Positions 1 through 8,300 of a DNA stretch of 64,000 bases are shown piece by piece (positions within the stretch are counted from its first letter, which is position 1; every line of letters begins with the position of its first letter). The position numbers and the translations under genes are program-made. Source of the stretch: JANQPA01 sp964628385. GTDB lineage: Bacteria; Bacteroidota; Bacteroidia; Chitinophagales; Saprospiraceae. The stretch covers positions 62,001 to 126,000 of the forward strand of contig CAZVOD010000002.1 in the NCBI GenBank assembly GCA_964628385.1, in the 5' to 3' direction. Under the pieces are notes generated by a model. It had not been told where the DNA came from and made no database searches. It saw only the letters and a list, made by a program, of their open reading frames with translations.

Positions 1-87
1 AGTATCTAATAAAATCTGACCGGACAGACCAGTCCCTGACAAAGTAAAAAACCAAAACGCTGTTAAAAGGCGTATTGATACATTCAT
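1..87 (-). CDS. N-terminal fragment of an exported protein
   Basis: An open frame starts at an ATG (85-87, complement) and runs 29 codons to the window edge without a stop. It encodes a short N-region with one Arg, a hydrophobic core (LLTAFWFFTL) and a Ser/Gly-rich stretch ending in LSGQ, which reads as a Sec signal peptide. The frame has a stop codon 15 bases upstream of the ATG and no other start, so the start is well defined. Upstream on the same strand, positions 142-149 read TAAATTTG, matching the Bacteroidota -7 element TAnnTTTG. The mature protein lies outside the window, so its function is unknown. Confidence 0.6.
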   Translation of the reverse strand, partial: MNVSIRLLTAFWFFTLSGTGLSGQILLDT

Positions 88-271
88 GGTTCGTGGATTT
101 TAATTCATTGCTTAATGGACTTTTGCCCTTCGTATACATAACAAATTTACATTATTTTAAGCTTAATAGGAAATAAAAATATTCACAATCGCGTATTTAT
201 AATTACCGACTTACCCTACAAACAAGTATATATTTGATAGTCAGCACAGTACATTTTGAAGGCAAATGAAA

Positions 272-302
272 TTGTGAAAAAAAAAATTTAAGCTTAGCTT
301 TG
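272..302 (+). promoter_or_regulatory. Putative Bacteroidota promoter for the 368-1795 gene
   Basis: TTG at 272-274 and TAGCTTTG at 295-302 are separated by 20 bases, matching the Bacteroidota -33/-7 pattern TTG-N(about 20)-TAnnTTTG. This predicts a transcript start near 309 and a leader of about 60 bases. It is a pattern match only. Confidence 0.45.
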
Positions 303-367
303 TATAACATGAAAAAAGCTATGTTTTGTAATGCAAATTCCCAAAAAAAGGAGCAAACGTCACTTAA

Positions 368-1795
368 ATGAGAAGCACAAAACTGTACTCCATACTATCC
401 AAGTTTACGAGGATCGAGCAAAATAGATTCAGAAAGTATATTCAATCTCCTTATTTCAACAGGAGCCTGGCACTGGTTGAACTTTTTGAATATTTGGCCA
501 AAGAAATCAATGGTGAGGTCAGCAGTTCGATGTCAAAAGAAGAAATATGGAAGCATATCAACCCTGATCTTGAATACGATGATGTTCGGTTTAGAAAATA
601 CAACTCCGACCTGCTAAAGCTCGTAGAGCGATACCTGGCCCAGCAATCCTACGAGAAAGATCCGGCTTACGAAGCCTCCTTTCTCATTGAAGCGATTGGA
701 GAGAAAAAGCTGGAAAAACTATATACTTCGGCCGTAAAGACAGCACATCGGGCGGCCAGTCAAACGCCTTATGAATCATCAGATGCCTTTTATCATCGCT
801 ATAGGATTCAACGCAACTATTACAACCTTACGGAGGCAGAAACCAAGCGATCTGACAAAAGTAACGTAGAAGATATCAACAAATATCTGGACTTATTCTA
901 CATCTGCGAAAAGCTCAAGTTCTATATCGCTTCCCTCAGCCGTAAGCGAGTAGCTTCTCACGATTATAACATTCAACTAGTTGAAGACTTACTAAAATAT
1001 CTGGATAACCACGAATACTTGGAATATCCCAGAATAGGGTTGTATTATCTGGCTTGCCAGTTGTACTTACAGCCAGAGCAAGAAAGTTATTTTACTCAAT
1101 TACAGGCTTTGTTAAATAAATTTGCGCTTAGCATTCCGCCTGAAGAAGCGGTGAATGATATTTACGGATCTGCAGAAAACTATTGCGTAAGAAAGATAAC
1201 TGAAGGAAATGAAAATTATTATAAGGACCTTTTTGCAATCTATCAGGAAAAGATTGAAAATGGGCTAGCAATTGCAGATGGTCACATTTCTCCCTGGGTT
1301 TATCGCAATACAGTTACTACCGGGCTACGACTAGAGGAGTTTGACTGGATAGAATCGTTCATTTATGACTATAAAAAAAACCTCCCGGAAGCCTACCGTG
1401 AAAATGCCTTTACCTTTAGTCTTGCTCAGCTTTATTTTTATCAAAAGAAATTCAGTAAGGTTATTGAATTGCTCAGAGAGGTGGAATATGACGATTTCTC
1501 TTACAGTTTGAACTCCAAAACTATATTACTGGCTACTTATTATGAAATGGATGAGATTGAACCGTTGTATTCTCTTTTTGAAAGTTTCAGGGTTTATTTG
1601 AACAGAAACAAGCTAATTACGGATAGTCGGAAGGTGGTTTATAAAAACCTTATCAAATTTACCAAAAAGCTAACGAATATCACCCCCGGCGACCAGTCCA
1701 GCCTCAAAAAGATCAAAAAAGAAGTTGAAGACACCCCCAATATCGTTAACAAAGGTTGGCTTATCCAGAAAATCGAAGAACTAGAAGGCGTTTAG
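368..1795 (+). CDS. Conserved-type hypothetical protein, large and mostly helical
   Basis: A 475-residue soluble protein of unknown function. It has no signal peptide, membrane segment or recognisable catalytic motif. It is rich in Tyr, Leu, Glu and Lys and looks almost entirely alpha-helical, with regularly spaced aromatic/Leu pairs suggesting a TPR- or HEAT-like solenoid. The ATG at 368 is the natural start: it follows a promoter-like site and a purine-rich stretch (AAAAAAAGGAG). It stands alone on the plus strand and ends 3 bases inside the tail of the opposite-strand phosphatase gene (convergent overlap). The first part (about residues 1-100) resembles a charged helical regulatory domain, but I cannot name a family. 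Confidence 0.85.
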   Translation: MRSTKLYSILSKFTRIEQNRFRKYIQSPYFNRSLALVELFEYLAKEINGEVSSSMSKEEIWKHINPDLEYDDVRFRKYNSDLLKLVERYLAQQSYEKDPAYEASFLIEAIGEKKLEKLYTSAVKTAHRAASQTPYESSDAFYHRYRIQRNYYNLTEAETKRSDKSNVEDINKYLDLFYICEKLKFYIASLSRKRVASHDYNIQLVEDLLKYLDNHEYLEYPRIGLYYLACQLYLQPEQESYFTQLQALLNKFALSIPPEEAVNDIYGSAENYCVRKITEGNENYYKDLFAIYQEKIENGLAIADGHISPWVYRNTVTTGLRLEEFDWIESFIYDYKKNLPEAYRENAFTFSLAQLYFYQKKFSKVIELLREVEYDDFSYSLNSKTILLATYYEMDEIEPLYSLFESFRVYLNRNKLITDSRKVVYKNLIKFTKKLTNITPGDQSSLKKIKKEVEDTPNIVNKGWLIQKIEELEGV

Positions 1796-2883
1796 TCCAA
1801 CAATTCCACTTGCATCCACAGGGGTTGATGGTCGGAAAAGCGAAAATTCATATTCAACCCTTTGATCTTTCGATAGCGTAAATTAGGGGATATTAAAAAG
1901 TAGTCAATAACCGTTACAAAGGTTTCTTTGGGAACAAAAGGATCCTTGACGCTTCTGTTAGTAGGCGTACTAGGATCATACACCCAAACCCAATCTTCAG
2001 GCATGAAAGATGGCTCAATATTGGTTAGCTCATAAGCCATGGTACTTCCGGGCAAAAAACCATCTTTGCGAAAATACGGCGGGCATTGATTCCAATCTCC
2101 TCCCGCTATCAGATAATTGCCTTTTTCATATTCTGCCAAAAAGAATTTTCGGAGGAATTCCATTTGTTGCTTTTTCAATTTTCCTCCTTTATCAAACGCT
2201 GAATTATGAATATTGACTATGACCAGTTCTTTACCATTATTCACCGGATAGCGAAATACAGCAGCGCAGCGATCCAGCTGAAAAATCCGGGTTGGCCAAC
2301 CATAAGATCCCGGCAACTGATATCGGGTAGCAGAAACCGGCTGGTATTTAGAGTAAGTAGCCAGACCACTAAAAACCTTTCCATAAGTATTCCAGGGCTC
2401 AAACAATGGCAATGGTACCCACGGTGATTTGTAATTCACAGCAAAACCTGCGTAATAATCGGGAATCTGAGCTGCAATACCTTTAAACTGATTTTGCCGA
2501 TAGCTGCGCCTGGAACGAATATCCACTTCCTGAAGTAGAAAGAAATCGGATTTGGTCGTTTTGATCCACTGTAAAATACCCCCGTAGTTCTTCTCGGAAA
2601 GTGCTTTCCCCGGTCTTACATCTGAGCCTGCCGAAAACAACATACCGGCACCATCATAAAAAAAGTCGGACTCCTCTCCCAGCCCGGCGTAGCCAATATT
2701 CCATATAGCAACGGAAATAATGGAGTCTTTGATGGGCCCCTGTTGCCCTTCTTGTTCTGAGTTGATTACCGTGACTTCATCCGGCTGGAAGTCTGTCAAA
2801 GTACCGATTATCAACACTACAACAATGTAGCTCAATAGCAGGGCCATTATTCCAATTATCCATTTTGTGCCTTTTTTCATCAT
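1792..2883 (-). CDS. Membrane-anchored endonuclease/exonuclease/phosphatase family protein
   Basis: A 363-residue protein with one N-terminal membrane helix (about residues 8-28) followed by an extracytoplasmic EEP (DNase I-like) domain. The family motifs are present in order: AIWNIG, LLQEVD (metal-binding Glu), GGDWNQ (Asp/Asn), IDYFL and the C-terminal SDHQP with the catalytic His. Family members hydrolyse phosphodiester or phosphomonoester bonds, with sugar phosphates, lipids or nucleic acids as substrates; the substrate cannot be told here. I chose the MMKKG start at 2883, 11 bases after the dapB stop. An upstream in-frame ATG at 2949 would overlap dapB by 55 bases and put a polar stretch before the helix. 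Probably co-transcribed with dapB. Confidence 0.85.
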   Translation of the reverse strand: MMKKGTKWIIGIMALLLSYIVVVLIIGTLTDFQPDEVTVINSEQEGQQGPIKDSIISVAIWNIGYAGLGEESDFFYDGAGMLFSAGSDVRPGKALSEKNYGGILQWIKTTKSDFFLLQEVDIRSRRSYRQNQFKGIAAQIPDYYAGFAVNYKSPWVPLPLFEPWNTYGKVFSGLATYSKYQPVSATRYQLPGSYGWPTRIFQLDRCAAVFRYPVNNGKELVIVNIHNSAFDKGGKLKKQQMEFLRKFFLAEYEKGNYLIAGGDWNQCPPYFRKDGFLPGSTMAYELTNIEPSFMPEDWVWVYDPSTPTNRSVKDPFVPKETFVTVIDYFLISPNLRYRKIKGLNMNFRFSDHQPLWMQVELLD

Positions 2884-2894
2884 CGTGATTAGTT

Positions 2895-3611
2895 TCAGAT
2901 ACCTAATAAATCTTTCATTCCAAAGACTCCCTGTTTTCCGACAAGCCATTCGGCAGCTCTCAGGGCACCTTTAGCAAAGCCTTGTCTGGAATGAGCCACA
3001 TGTTCTATTTTTATATCATCTATTTCAGAATAATACCTGACGGTATGTGTACCGGGAGTGGGGTCTATCCTTTTGGAAATAATAGAAATAGTCTTTTCGT
3101 CTGAAGGCTCGTCTAATTCCCATTTTGTTTTTCTGGCTATTTTCTCCATTATACCTTCTGCCAAAGTAATCGCTGTTCCGCTAGGTGCATCCAGCTTTTG
3201 GGTATGGTGGATTTCTTCCATTTGTACATCGTATTGCTCATAATCATCTATTAGCTGAGCCAGGTATTTATTGACCGCGAAGAATAAATTTACACCAATA
3301 CTAAAATTAGAAGCATAGAAGAAAGCCCCTTGTTTGATGGCGCAGACCTGACAAGCTTCTTCGTAACGATCCAACCACGCTGTAGTACCCGAAACAACAG
3401 GCACTCCGGCTTCAAAACAAGCTGTAATATTGTCAAAAGCAGCTTCTGGTCTGGTAAATTCTATTGCTACCTCCACTTTATTTTTTAGTAATTCTACCAG
3501 ATTTTGAGTTTCGCTGACTTCTACCTTCAAAACAATTTCATGACCGGCTTCCTGGGCCAGTTTTTCAATGGTGCGACCCATTTTACCATAACCTATTATC
3601 GCTATTCTCAC
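2895..3611 (-). CDS. dapB: 4-hydroxy-tetrahydrodipicolinate reductase
   Basis: DapB reduces 4-hydroxy-tetrahydrodipicolinate with NAD(P)H in the diaminopimelate/lysine pathway in the cytoplasm, feeding peptidoglycan and lysine synthesis. The 238-residue product opens with the Rossmann motif GYGKMG (residues 7-12), has SGTTAW (74-79) in the cofactor region, and carries the signature HHTQKLDAPSGTA (135-147) with the active-site Lys139. The length matches the short DapB form common in Bacteroidota. It lies 41 bases downstream of mutS and 11 bases before the phosphatase gene, so the three are probably one minus-strand transcript. Confidence 0.96.
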   Translation of the reverse strand: MRIAIIGYGKMGRTIEKLAQEAGHEIVLKVEVSETQNLVELLKNKVEVAIEFTRPEAAFDNITACFEAGVPVVSGTTAWLDRYEEACQVCAIKQGAFFYASNFSIGVNLFFAVNKYLAQLIDDYEQYDVQMEEIHHTQKLDAPSGTAITLAEGIMEKIARKTKWELDEPSDEKTISIISKRIDPTPGTHTVRYYSEIDDIKIEHVAHSRQGFAKGALRAAEWLVGKQGVFGMKDLLGI

Positions 3612-3652
3612 CTTTGAGTATTTATTTTTATTTTCAAATCCCAGTCTTTTGC

Positions 3653-6325
3653 TTATTGCTTTTCACTTCTGCTGCCCAACTCATCTTTACCGGTAGCCAG
3701 ACGTTTTAGTTCATCCAGTTTCATCATACAATCAATAGGAGTCATACTATTGAGCTCCATTTCCTCTAGCAATTCCCTGATCTTGGTAAGTGATGGATCA
3801 CCTGTTTCAAAAATACTTAATTGAAGAGGTTTTTCTGGTATTTGATGGGCATCAGTTGTTTTTACAGGCACATCAGCTTCGGTTTCTACATGATCATTCT
3901 CTATTGATTTCTGCTCCATTTGTCGCAGAATTTGACTGGCCCTATCTACGATACTTTTAGGCATACCTGCCATTTTAGCAACGTGAATTCCAAAACTGTG
4001 GTGGCTCCCTCCAGCAACTAATTTCCTCAAAAACAGTACTTTCTGCCCTACTTCTTTGGTCGCTACACTGAAGTTTTTGATACGTTCAAAGCGGTTGGCC
4101 AGCTCATTGAGTTCATGGTAGTGAGTAGCAAACAAGGTCTTGGGCCTAGCCTTTTGATTGGAATGTAAAAATTCGGCTATCGACCAGGCTATAGAAATAC
4201 CATCGTAGGTACTTGTGCCCCTACCAATCTCATCCAGTAAAATCAAACTACGATCTGAGATATTATTCATTATGCTAGCCGTCTCGTTCATTTCCACCAT
4301 AAAAGTAGACTCGCCTGAGGAGATATTGTCTGAAGCCCCTACTCTGGTAAAAACCTTATCAATCAGGCCTATGGCTGCTGATTGAGCCGGCACAAAACAT
4401 CCCATCTGGGCCATTAGGCAGATCAATGCAGCCTGCCGTAGTACTGCCGATTTACCCGACATGTTTGGCCCGGTGATCATCAGAATTTGTTGGGTATTGC
4501 TATCCAGAAATATATCATTGGGCACATATTCTTCACCCAGTGGCAATTGCTTTTCAATGACTGGATGACGGCCATCTTTGATATCTAATACTAAAGATTC
4601 ATTAATTTGCGGCCTGCAATAATTATTTTTTTGAGCCACCTTCGAAAATGAAAGCAGACAATCCAAGCGCGCCATTTGAGTGGCATTGTATTGGATGGGA
4701 CGAATATACTCAGAGAGGTCCTCTACCAGCTGTTGAAAAAGTTTTTCTTCCAATACCAGCACTTTTTCTTCGGCTCCCAAAATTTTGCTTTCCAGTTTTT
4801 TGAGCTCTTCTGTGATGTATCTCTCAGCATTAGTTAATGTCTGCTTACGCGTCCATTCTTCTGGTACATTATTTTTGTGCTTATTGGTCACTTCGAGGTA
4901 ATACCCAAACACATTATTGAAGCCGATCTTCAGATTAGTGATGCCAGTGCGATCTGCTTCTCGTTGTTGAATCCCTAGCAGGAGTTCTTTGCTATTGCGA
5001 ATGATTGACCTCAGCTCGTCCAGCTGTTCATTGAAGCCATCAGCGATAACAGCGCCTTTGGCCAGGTTTACCGGCGGAGCTTCCACCAATTGAGTTTCTA
5101 TTTGTGCAATGAGTTTGGGACATGGATTTAAGCTTTCAGCTATTTTTACAAAAAAATCAGACCCTGATTCCAAAAGTAATGCCTTTATGGGCCGGATGGC
5201 TTTAAGAGCTCTGTTTAATTGTACAATCTCTCGCGGGTTGATCTTTCCAAGTGGCACTTTAGAAATCAAACGCTCAAGGTCACCAATCTGGTAAATATAT
5301 TTCTCCAGCCCCTGGCTAAGATCCGTGTGATCAATCAAATGCTGAACAGCCTCCAGCCTGGCTTCTATGGCAGGAATAGATTTTAGCGGCAGCACTACCC
5401 ATTTTTTTAATAATCGAGCTCCCATCGGTGAAATGGTATGATCCAAAATGCTAATCAACGGAACACCTCCATCGTGGTTGGAGTGGATCATTTCCAGATT
5501 ACGAATCGTAAAACGATCCAGCCATACATAGCGATCCGGTTGAATCCTTGAGATATTAAGGATATGAAGTAAATTGGTATTTTCGGTGGTTGCCAGATAG
5601 TGCAAAATAGTGCCAGCAGCAATTTGTGCCAGATACATTTGCTCTACCCCAAAACCTTTCAGAGAGCTAACCTGAAAATGTTCTGTTAGTTTTTCATAAC
5701 CATAATCGTAAGTAAAAATCCAGTCTTCCAGAGGATACTGATAAAAGCGCTCTCCAAACAGCTCCTTGAAGTCTTTCTTTCTGTCTTTAGAAAAAAGCAC
5801 TTCAGAAGGATTAAAACTCTGTAGAAGTTTGTCCGTATAAGCGGCATCTCCTTCACAAACTAGGAATTCACCGGTGGAGATATCCAGGAAAGCCATACCA
5901 AAGCGTTCTTTTTTACCAAAACAAACGGCAGCAAGAAAATTATTGGATTTGTGGTCCAGCATTTTCTCATCTACTGCCACGCCCGGTGTGACGACCTCTG
6001 TGACCCCTCTTTTTACGATCTTTTTTTGAGGGCTGGGCTTTTCCAGTTGTTCGCAAATGGCTACCCGAAAGCCTGCTTTCACCAGCCTGGGTAAATATAT
6101 ATCCATAGAGTGATGAGGAAAGCCCGCCAGCTCAATATCACTGCCGCCGTTATTTCTTTTGGTGAGGATAATACCAAGCACTTGAGATGCAGTAATGGCG
6201 TCTTCTGCAAAGGTTTCATAGAAATCACCTACCCGAAATAATAAAATAGCATCCGGATATTTAGCTTTTACACTAAAGTATTGTTTCATTAATGGAGTGA
6301 TCTTCCCGCTCTTTCCTTTTGCCAT
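3653..6325 (-). CDS. mutS: DNA mismatch repair protein MutS
   Basis: MutS recognises mispairs and small loops and starts mismatch repair with MutL. The 890-residue protein is full length. The mismatch-binding domain has the F-x-E type motif at F35-Y36-E37. The C-terminal ATPase shows Walker A GPNMSGKS (619-626, Lys625), Walker B LILLDEIGRGTST (Asp698-Glu699), and the ABC-type signature region SSGESTFMVEM. The last residues (SMTPIDCMMKLDEL) match the usual C-terminal helical tail. A TATATTTG element on the minus strand (6354-6361) could be its -7 promoter box. It heads the mutS-dapB-phosphatase group and is divergent from the ferredoxin gene. Confidence 0.98.
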   Translation of the reverse strand: MAKGKSGKITPLMKQYFSVKAKYPDAILLFRVGDFYETFAEDAITASQVLGIILTKRNNGGSDIELAGFPHHSMDIYLPRLVKAGFRVAICEQLEKPSPQKKIVKRGVTEVVTPGVAVDEKMLDHKSNNFLAAVCFGKKERFGMAFLDISTGEFLVCEGDAAYTDKLLQSFNPSEVLFSKDRKKDFKELFGERFYQYPLEDWIFTYDYGYEKLTEHFQVSSLKGFGVEQMYLAQIAAGTILHYLATTENTNLLHILNISRIQPDRYVWLDRFTIRNLEMIHSNHDGGVPLISILDHTISPMGARLLKKWVVLPLKSIPAIEARLEAVQHLIDHTDLSQGLEKYIYQIGDLERLISKVPLGKINPREIVQLNRALKAIRPIKALLLESGSDFFVKIAESLNPCPKLIAQIETQLVEAPPVNLAKGAVIADGFNEQLDELRSIIRNSKELLLGIQQREADRTGITNLKIGFNNVFGYYLEVTNKHKNNVPEEWTRKQTLTNAERYITEELKKLESKILGAEEKVLVLEEKLFQQLVEDLSEYIRPIQYNATQMARLDCLLSFSKVAQKNNYCRPQINESLVLDIKDGRHPVIEKQLPLGEEYVPNDIFLDSNTQQILMITGPNMSGKSAVLRQAALICLMAQMGCFVPAQSAAIGLIDKVFTRVGASDNISSGESTFMVEMNETASIMNNISDRSLILLDEIGRGTSTYDGISIAWSIAEFLHSNQKARPKTLFATHYHELNELANRFERIKNFSVATKEVGQKVLFLRKLVAGGSHHSFGIHVAKMAGMPKSIVDRASQILRQMEQKSIENDHVETEADVPVKTTDAHQIPEKPLQLSIFETGDPSLTKIRELLEEMELNSMTPIDCMMKLDELKRLATGKDELGSRSEKQ

Positions 6326-6516
6326 CTCTTTTGGATTGTCTTGTTATAATTTTCAAATATACGGTACTCGTAGATGGCGTAAAAATTATCCCCCTTTGAT
6401 TTTATCAACCCGGGTGTGGAAAACTATAAATAAGTGGAACCTCATCTGTAGGAAAAGGCTTTTTTTTAAAGTCGAGCTAAGTATGATGATAAATAGCGAC
6501 ATTAATATTATGGGAC

Positions 6517-6547
6517 TTGCATATTGAATTCACAGCGGCTATTTTTG
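6517..6547 (+). promoter_or_regulatory. Putative promoter of the ferredoxin gene
   Basis: TTG at 6517-6519, 20 bases, then TATTTTTG at 6540-6547, matching TTG-N20-TAnnTTTG. The predicted transcript start, about 6553, lies roughly 45 bases before the ferredoxin ATG. Its spacing is identical to that at 272-302. Confidence 0.5.
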
Positions 6548-6598
6548 CAAAAATTTACAACCCTTTTATTATTTAACCGTTTCCAAAAGAAAAGCACA

Positions 6599-6946
6599 AT
6601 GGCAATAATAATAACTGACGAATGTATCAACTGTGGGGCCTGTGAACCAGAATGCCCCAACAATGCAATATACGAGGGAGGAATTGAATGGTCCATTTCT
6701 GATGGCACCGAAGTATCTGGCACCTACAAGTTAGAGAATGGCAGAGAAGTAGATGTTGATGAAGATCAGTCTCCTATTTCTGACGATTTATATTACATAG
6801 TACCTGATAAGTGTACAGAATGCGTAGGTTTTCATGAAGAACCACAATGCGCTGCTGTATGTCCGGTAGATTGTTGTGTGGATGATCCGGATCGCCGGGA
6901 ATCTGAGGAAGTCCTTCTGGCCAGAAAAGATGCATTACACCTGTAA
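6599..6946 (+). CDS. 2x[4Fe-4S] ferredoxin (YfhL-like)
   Basis: A 115-residue cytoplasmic electron carrier with two cluster motifs. The first is Cys9, Cys12, Cys15, Cys19-Pro (CINCGACEPECP). The second is Cys72, Cys75, Cys84, Cys88-Pro, where the eight-residue gap (VGFHEEPQ) is the long spacer typical of YfhL/Allochromatium-type 2[4Fe-4S] ferredoxins. An acidic insertion (about residues 28-68) between the motifs resembles the Bacteroidota form. The ATG at 6599 follows a consensus promoter and gives the usual family N-terminus; an in-frame start 75 bases upstream would overlap the promoter. The gene is monocistronic, ended by the hairpin at 6979-7014. Confidence 0.95.
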   Translation: MAIIITDECINCGACEPECPNNAIYEGGIEWSISDGTEVSGTYKLENGREVDVDEDQSPISDDLYYIVPDKCTECVGFHEEPQCAAVCPVDCCVDDPDRRESEEVLLARKDALHL

Positions 6947-6978
6947 GCGATCAGCTTCCTTCACCGGGAAATAAGCAC

Positions 6979-7014
6979 AAAAGCTGATTGAACGTTATCG
7001 TCCAATCAGCTTTT
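6979..7014. terminator. Bidirectional intrinsic terminator
   Basis: A perfect 12-bp stem (6979-6990 with 7003-7014, AAAAGCTGATTG / CAATCAGCTTTT) with a 12-base loop is flanked by A-rich and T-rich tracts. It sits between the convergent ferredoxin and aminotransferase genes and can serve both. Confidence 0.85.
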
Positions 7015-7051
7015 AATTTTTGAAAATGCTATGTTAGCAGCTCTCCGCACA

Positions 7052-8230
7052 TCAAATTTTCTTCAACAAGCTTAGGAGTTTTTCAAAATCTTCCTGTGTG
7101 TTATAAACATGCGGCGCTACTCTGATATAATCACCCCTGAGAGATACAAAAACTTTGTTTTCCTCAAATAGCTGTTTGACGCTTGTTTCTTTTGCTCCTG
7201 CTTTTAGTCTTATACCCACCAAATGATTTCCCCGGTGAAGGTCATCTTCCATACCAAACCCGGCCTCTATCAGTTCATCTTTTATTTTCTGCCAAAGTGT
7301 TCCGCAATAATATTGAATAGCTTCAGGCGTCCATTCCAGCAATTGCTCCAGCGCTGTATTAAGCATGGGCACCAAATTAAAATTGCTGTGTTCACCAACA
7401 CTGTAACGGGCAGCCTTAGGCTGATAGGCAGCTTGATAATTGACCAGTTCCTTGAAATTCTGGCTATTCTGCCGGTTAATCCAATTGTCTTCTATTGGCT
7501 CGCCCTCATCAAAATGAGGACCGTAGTAAGCCAGGCCAATATTATAGGGCCCCATCAAAAATTTGTACCCGGCGCAGATTAGTGCATCCGGCTCATAGGC
7601 AGCTATACTCATAGGCAGAGCTCCGACGGATTGGGTGCCGTCAATAATAAGTAGTGCTCCTACTTCTTTGGTCTTTTTTCTGATAGCCGCTAAATCAAAT
7701 AAGGTACCATCAGCCCAGTGAACATGGCCAAGAGTAACAACTCGCGTACTGCTGCCAATGGCCTGTAAAATGCGTTCATTCCAAATTTGCCCTCTGTTCT
7801 CGGCACCTTCAGTACCGATGATTTCTACGCTGGCACCTGCCTTGTCGGCTATTTTTTTCCAGATGTAATAATTGCTTGGAAATTGCTCATCCACCATTAT
7901 TATCTTATGGCCTTTTTGAATTCCAGCATTACAGGCCGCATTAGCCATCCCGTAGGATACAGCCGGAATGACAGCTATGCGCCCAGGATCATCGTTGTCA
8001 ATAAGCCGCGAAAAATTTTCTTTTAATTGTCTTACCGGATCAAAAAACGCACTGACCTGTATTTCGTAGGGTCGAGCTTTACGCGTTATTGCTTTCATAC
8101 CTGCAGCAGTCACTGACCTCATTTGAGGAGACATGTAGGCACAATTCAGATAAGTAACCGATTCATCTAATTCAAAAAGTTCCTTTTGGCAGGAAAGAGC
8201 CTGTACATATTTATCAATAGCAGAATTCAT
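7052..8230 (-). CDS. Class V aminotransferase-fold PLP enzyme
   Basis: A 392-residue cytoplasmic PLP-dependent enzyme of the class V aminotransferase / cysteine desulfurase / isopenicillin-N-epimerase-like superfamily. Visible landmarks are the cofactor Asp197 in IIDGTQSVG (with Gln200), HVHWADG in the His-rich segment before it, and the Schiff-base Lys223 in CAGYKFLMGP. There is no conserved cysteine loop of the SufS/IscS type, so cysteine desulfurase activity is unlikely. The closest general description is a selenocysteine-lyase/epimerase-like member whose substrate cannot be assigned. It is the last minus-strand gene before the shared terminator and is separated from its upstream neighbour by a 30-bp palindrome. 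Confidence 0.9.
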   Translation of the reverse strand: MNSAIDKYVQALSCQKELFELDESVTYLNCAYMSPQMRSVTAAGMKAITRKARPYEIQVSAFFDPVRQLKENFSRLIDNDDPGRIAVIPAVSYGMANAACNAGIQKGHKIIMVDEQFPSNYYIWKKIADKAGASVEIIGTEGAENRGQIWNERILQAIGSSTRVVTLGHVHWADGTLFDLAAIRKKTKEVGALLIIDGTQSVGALPMSIAAYEPDALICAGYKFLMGPYNIGLAYYGPHFDEGEPIEDNWINRQNSQNFKELVNYQAAYQPKAARYSVGEHSNFNLVPMLNTALEQLLEWTPEAIQYYCGTLWQKIKDELIEAGFGMEDDLHRGNHLVGIRLKAGAKETSVKQLFEENKVFVSLRGDYIRVAPHVYNTQEDFEKLLSLLKKI

Positions 8231-8270
8231 TGGATTGCTTTTTTTTACAGAAGTTGTTTAATAATATCGT

Positions 8271-8300
8271 TTAATAGACTTGTTTAAACAAGCCTATTAA
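8271..8300. repeat. 30-bp near-perfect palindrome
   Basis: The two halves, TTAATAG-A-CTTGTTT (8271-8285) and AAACAAG-C-CTATTAA (8286-8300), are complementary over 14 of 15 positions with one A/C mismatch and no loop. It covers the stop codon of the 8297-9559 gene and lies about 40 bases upstream of the aminotransferase start. It has no T-run, so it may be an operator-like dyad or mRNA-end hairpin rather than a standard terminator. Confidence 0.6.

Noticed and set aside
6354..6361. TATATTTG upstream of mutS as a full promoter
   Set aside because: No TTG at the expected distance, so only the -7 box is visible; noted in the mutS entry rather than as a separate feature.
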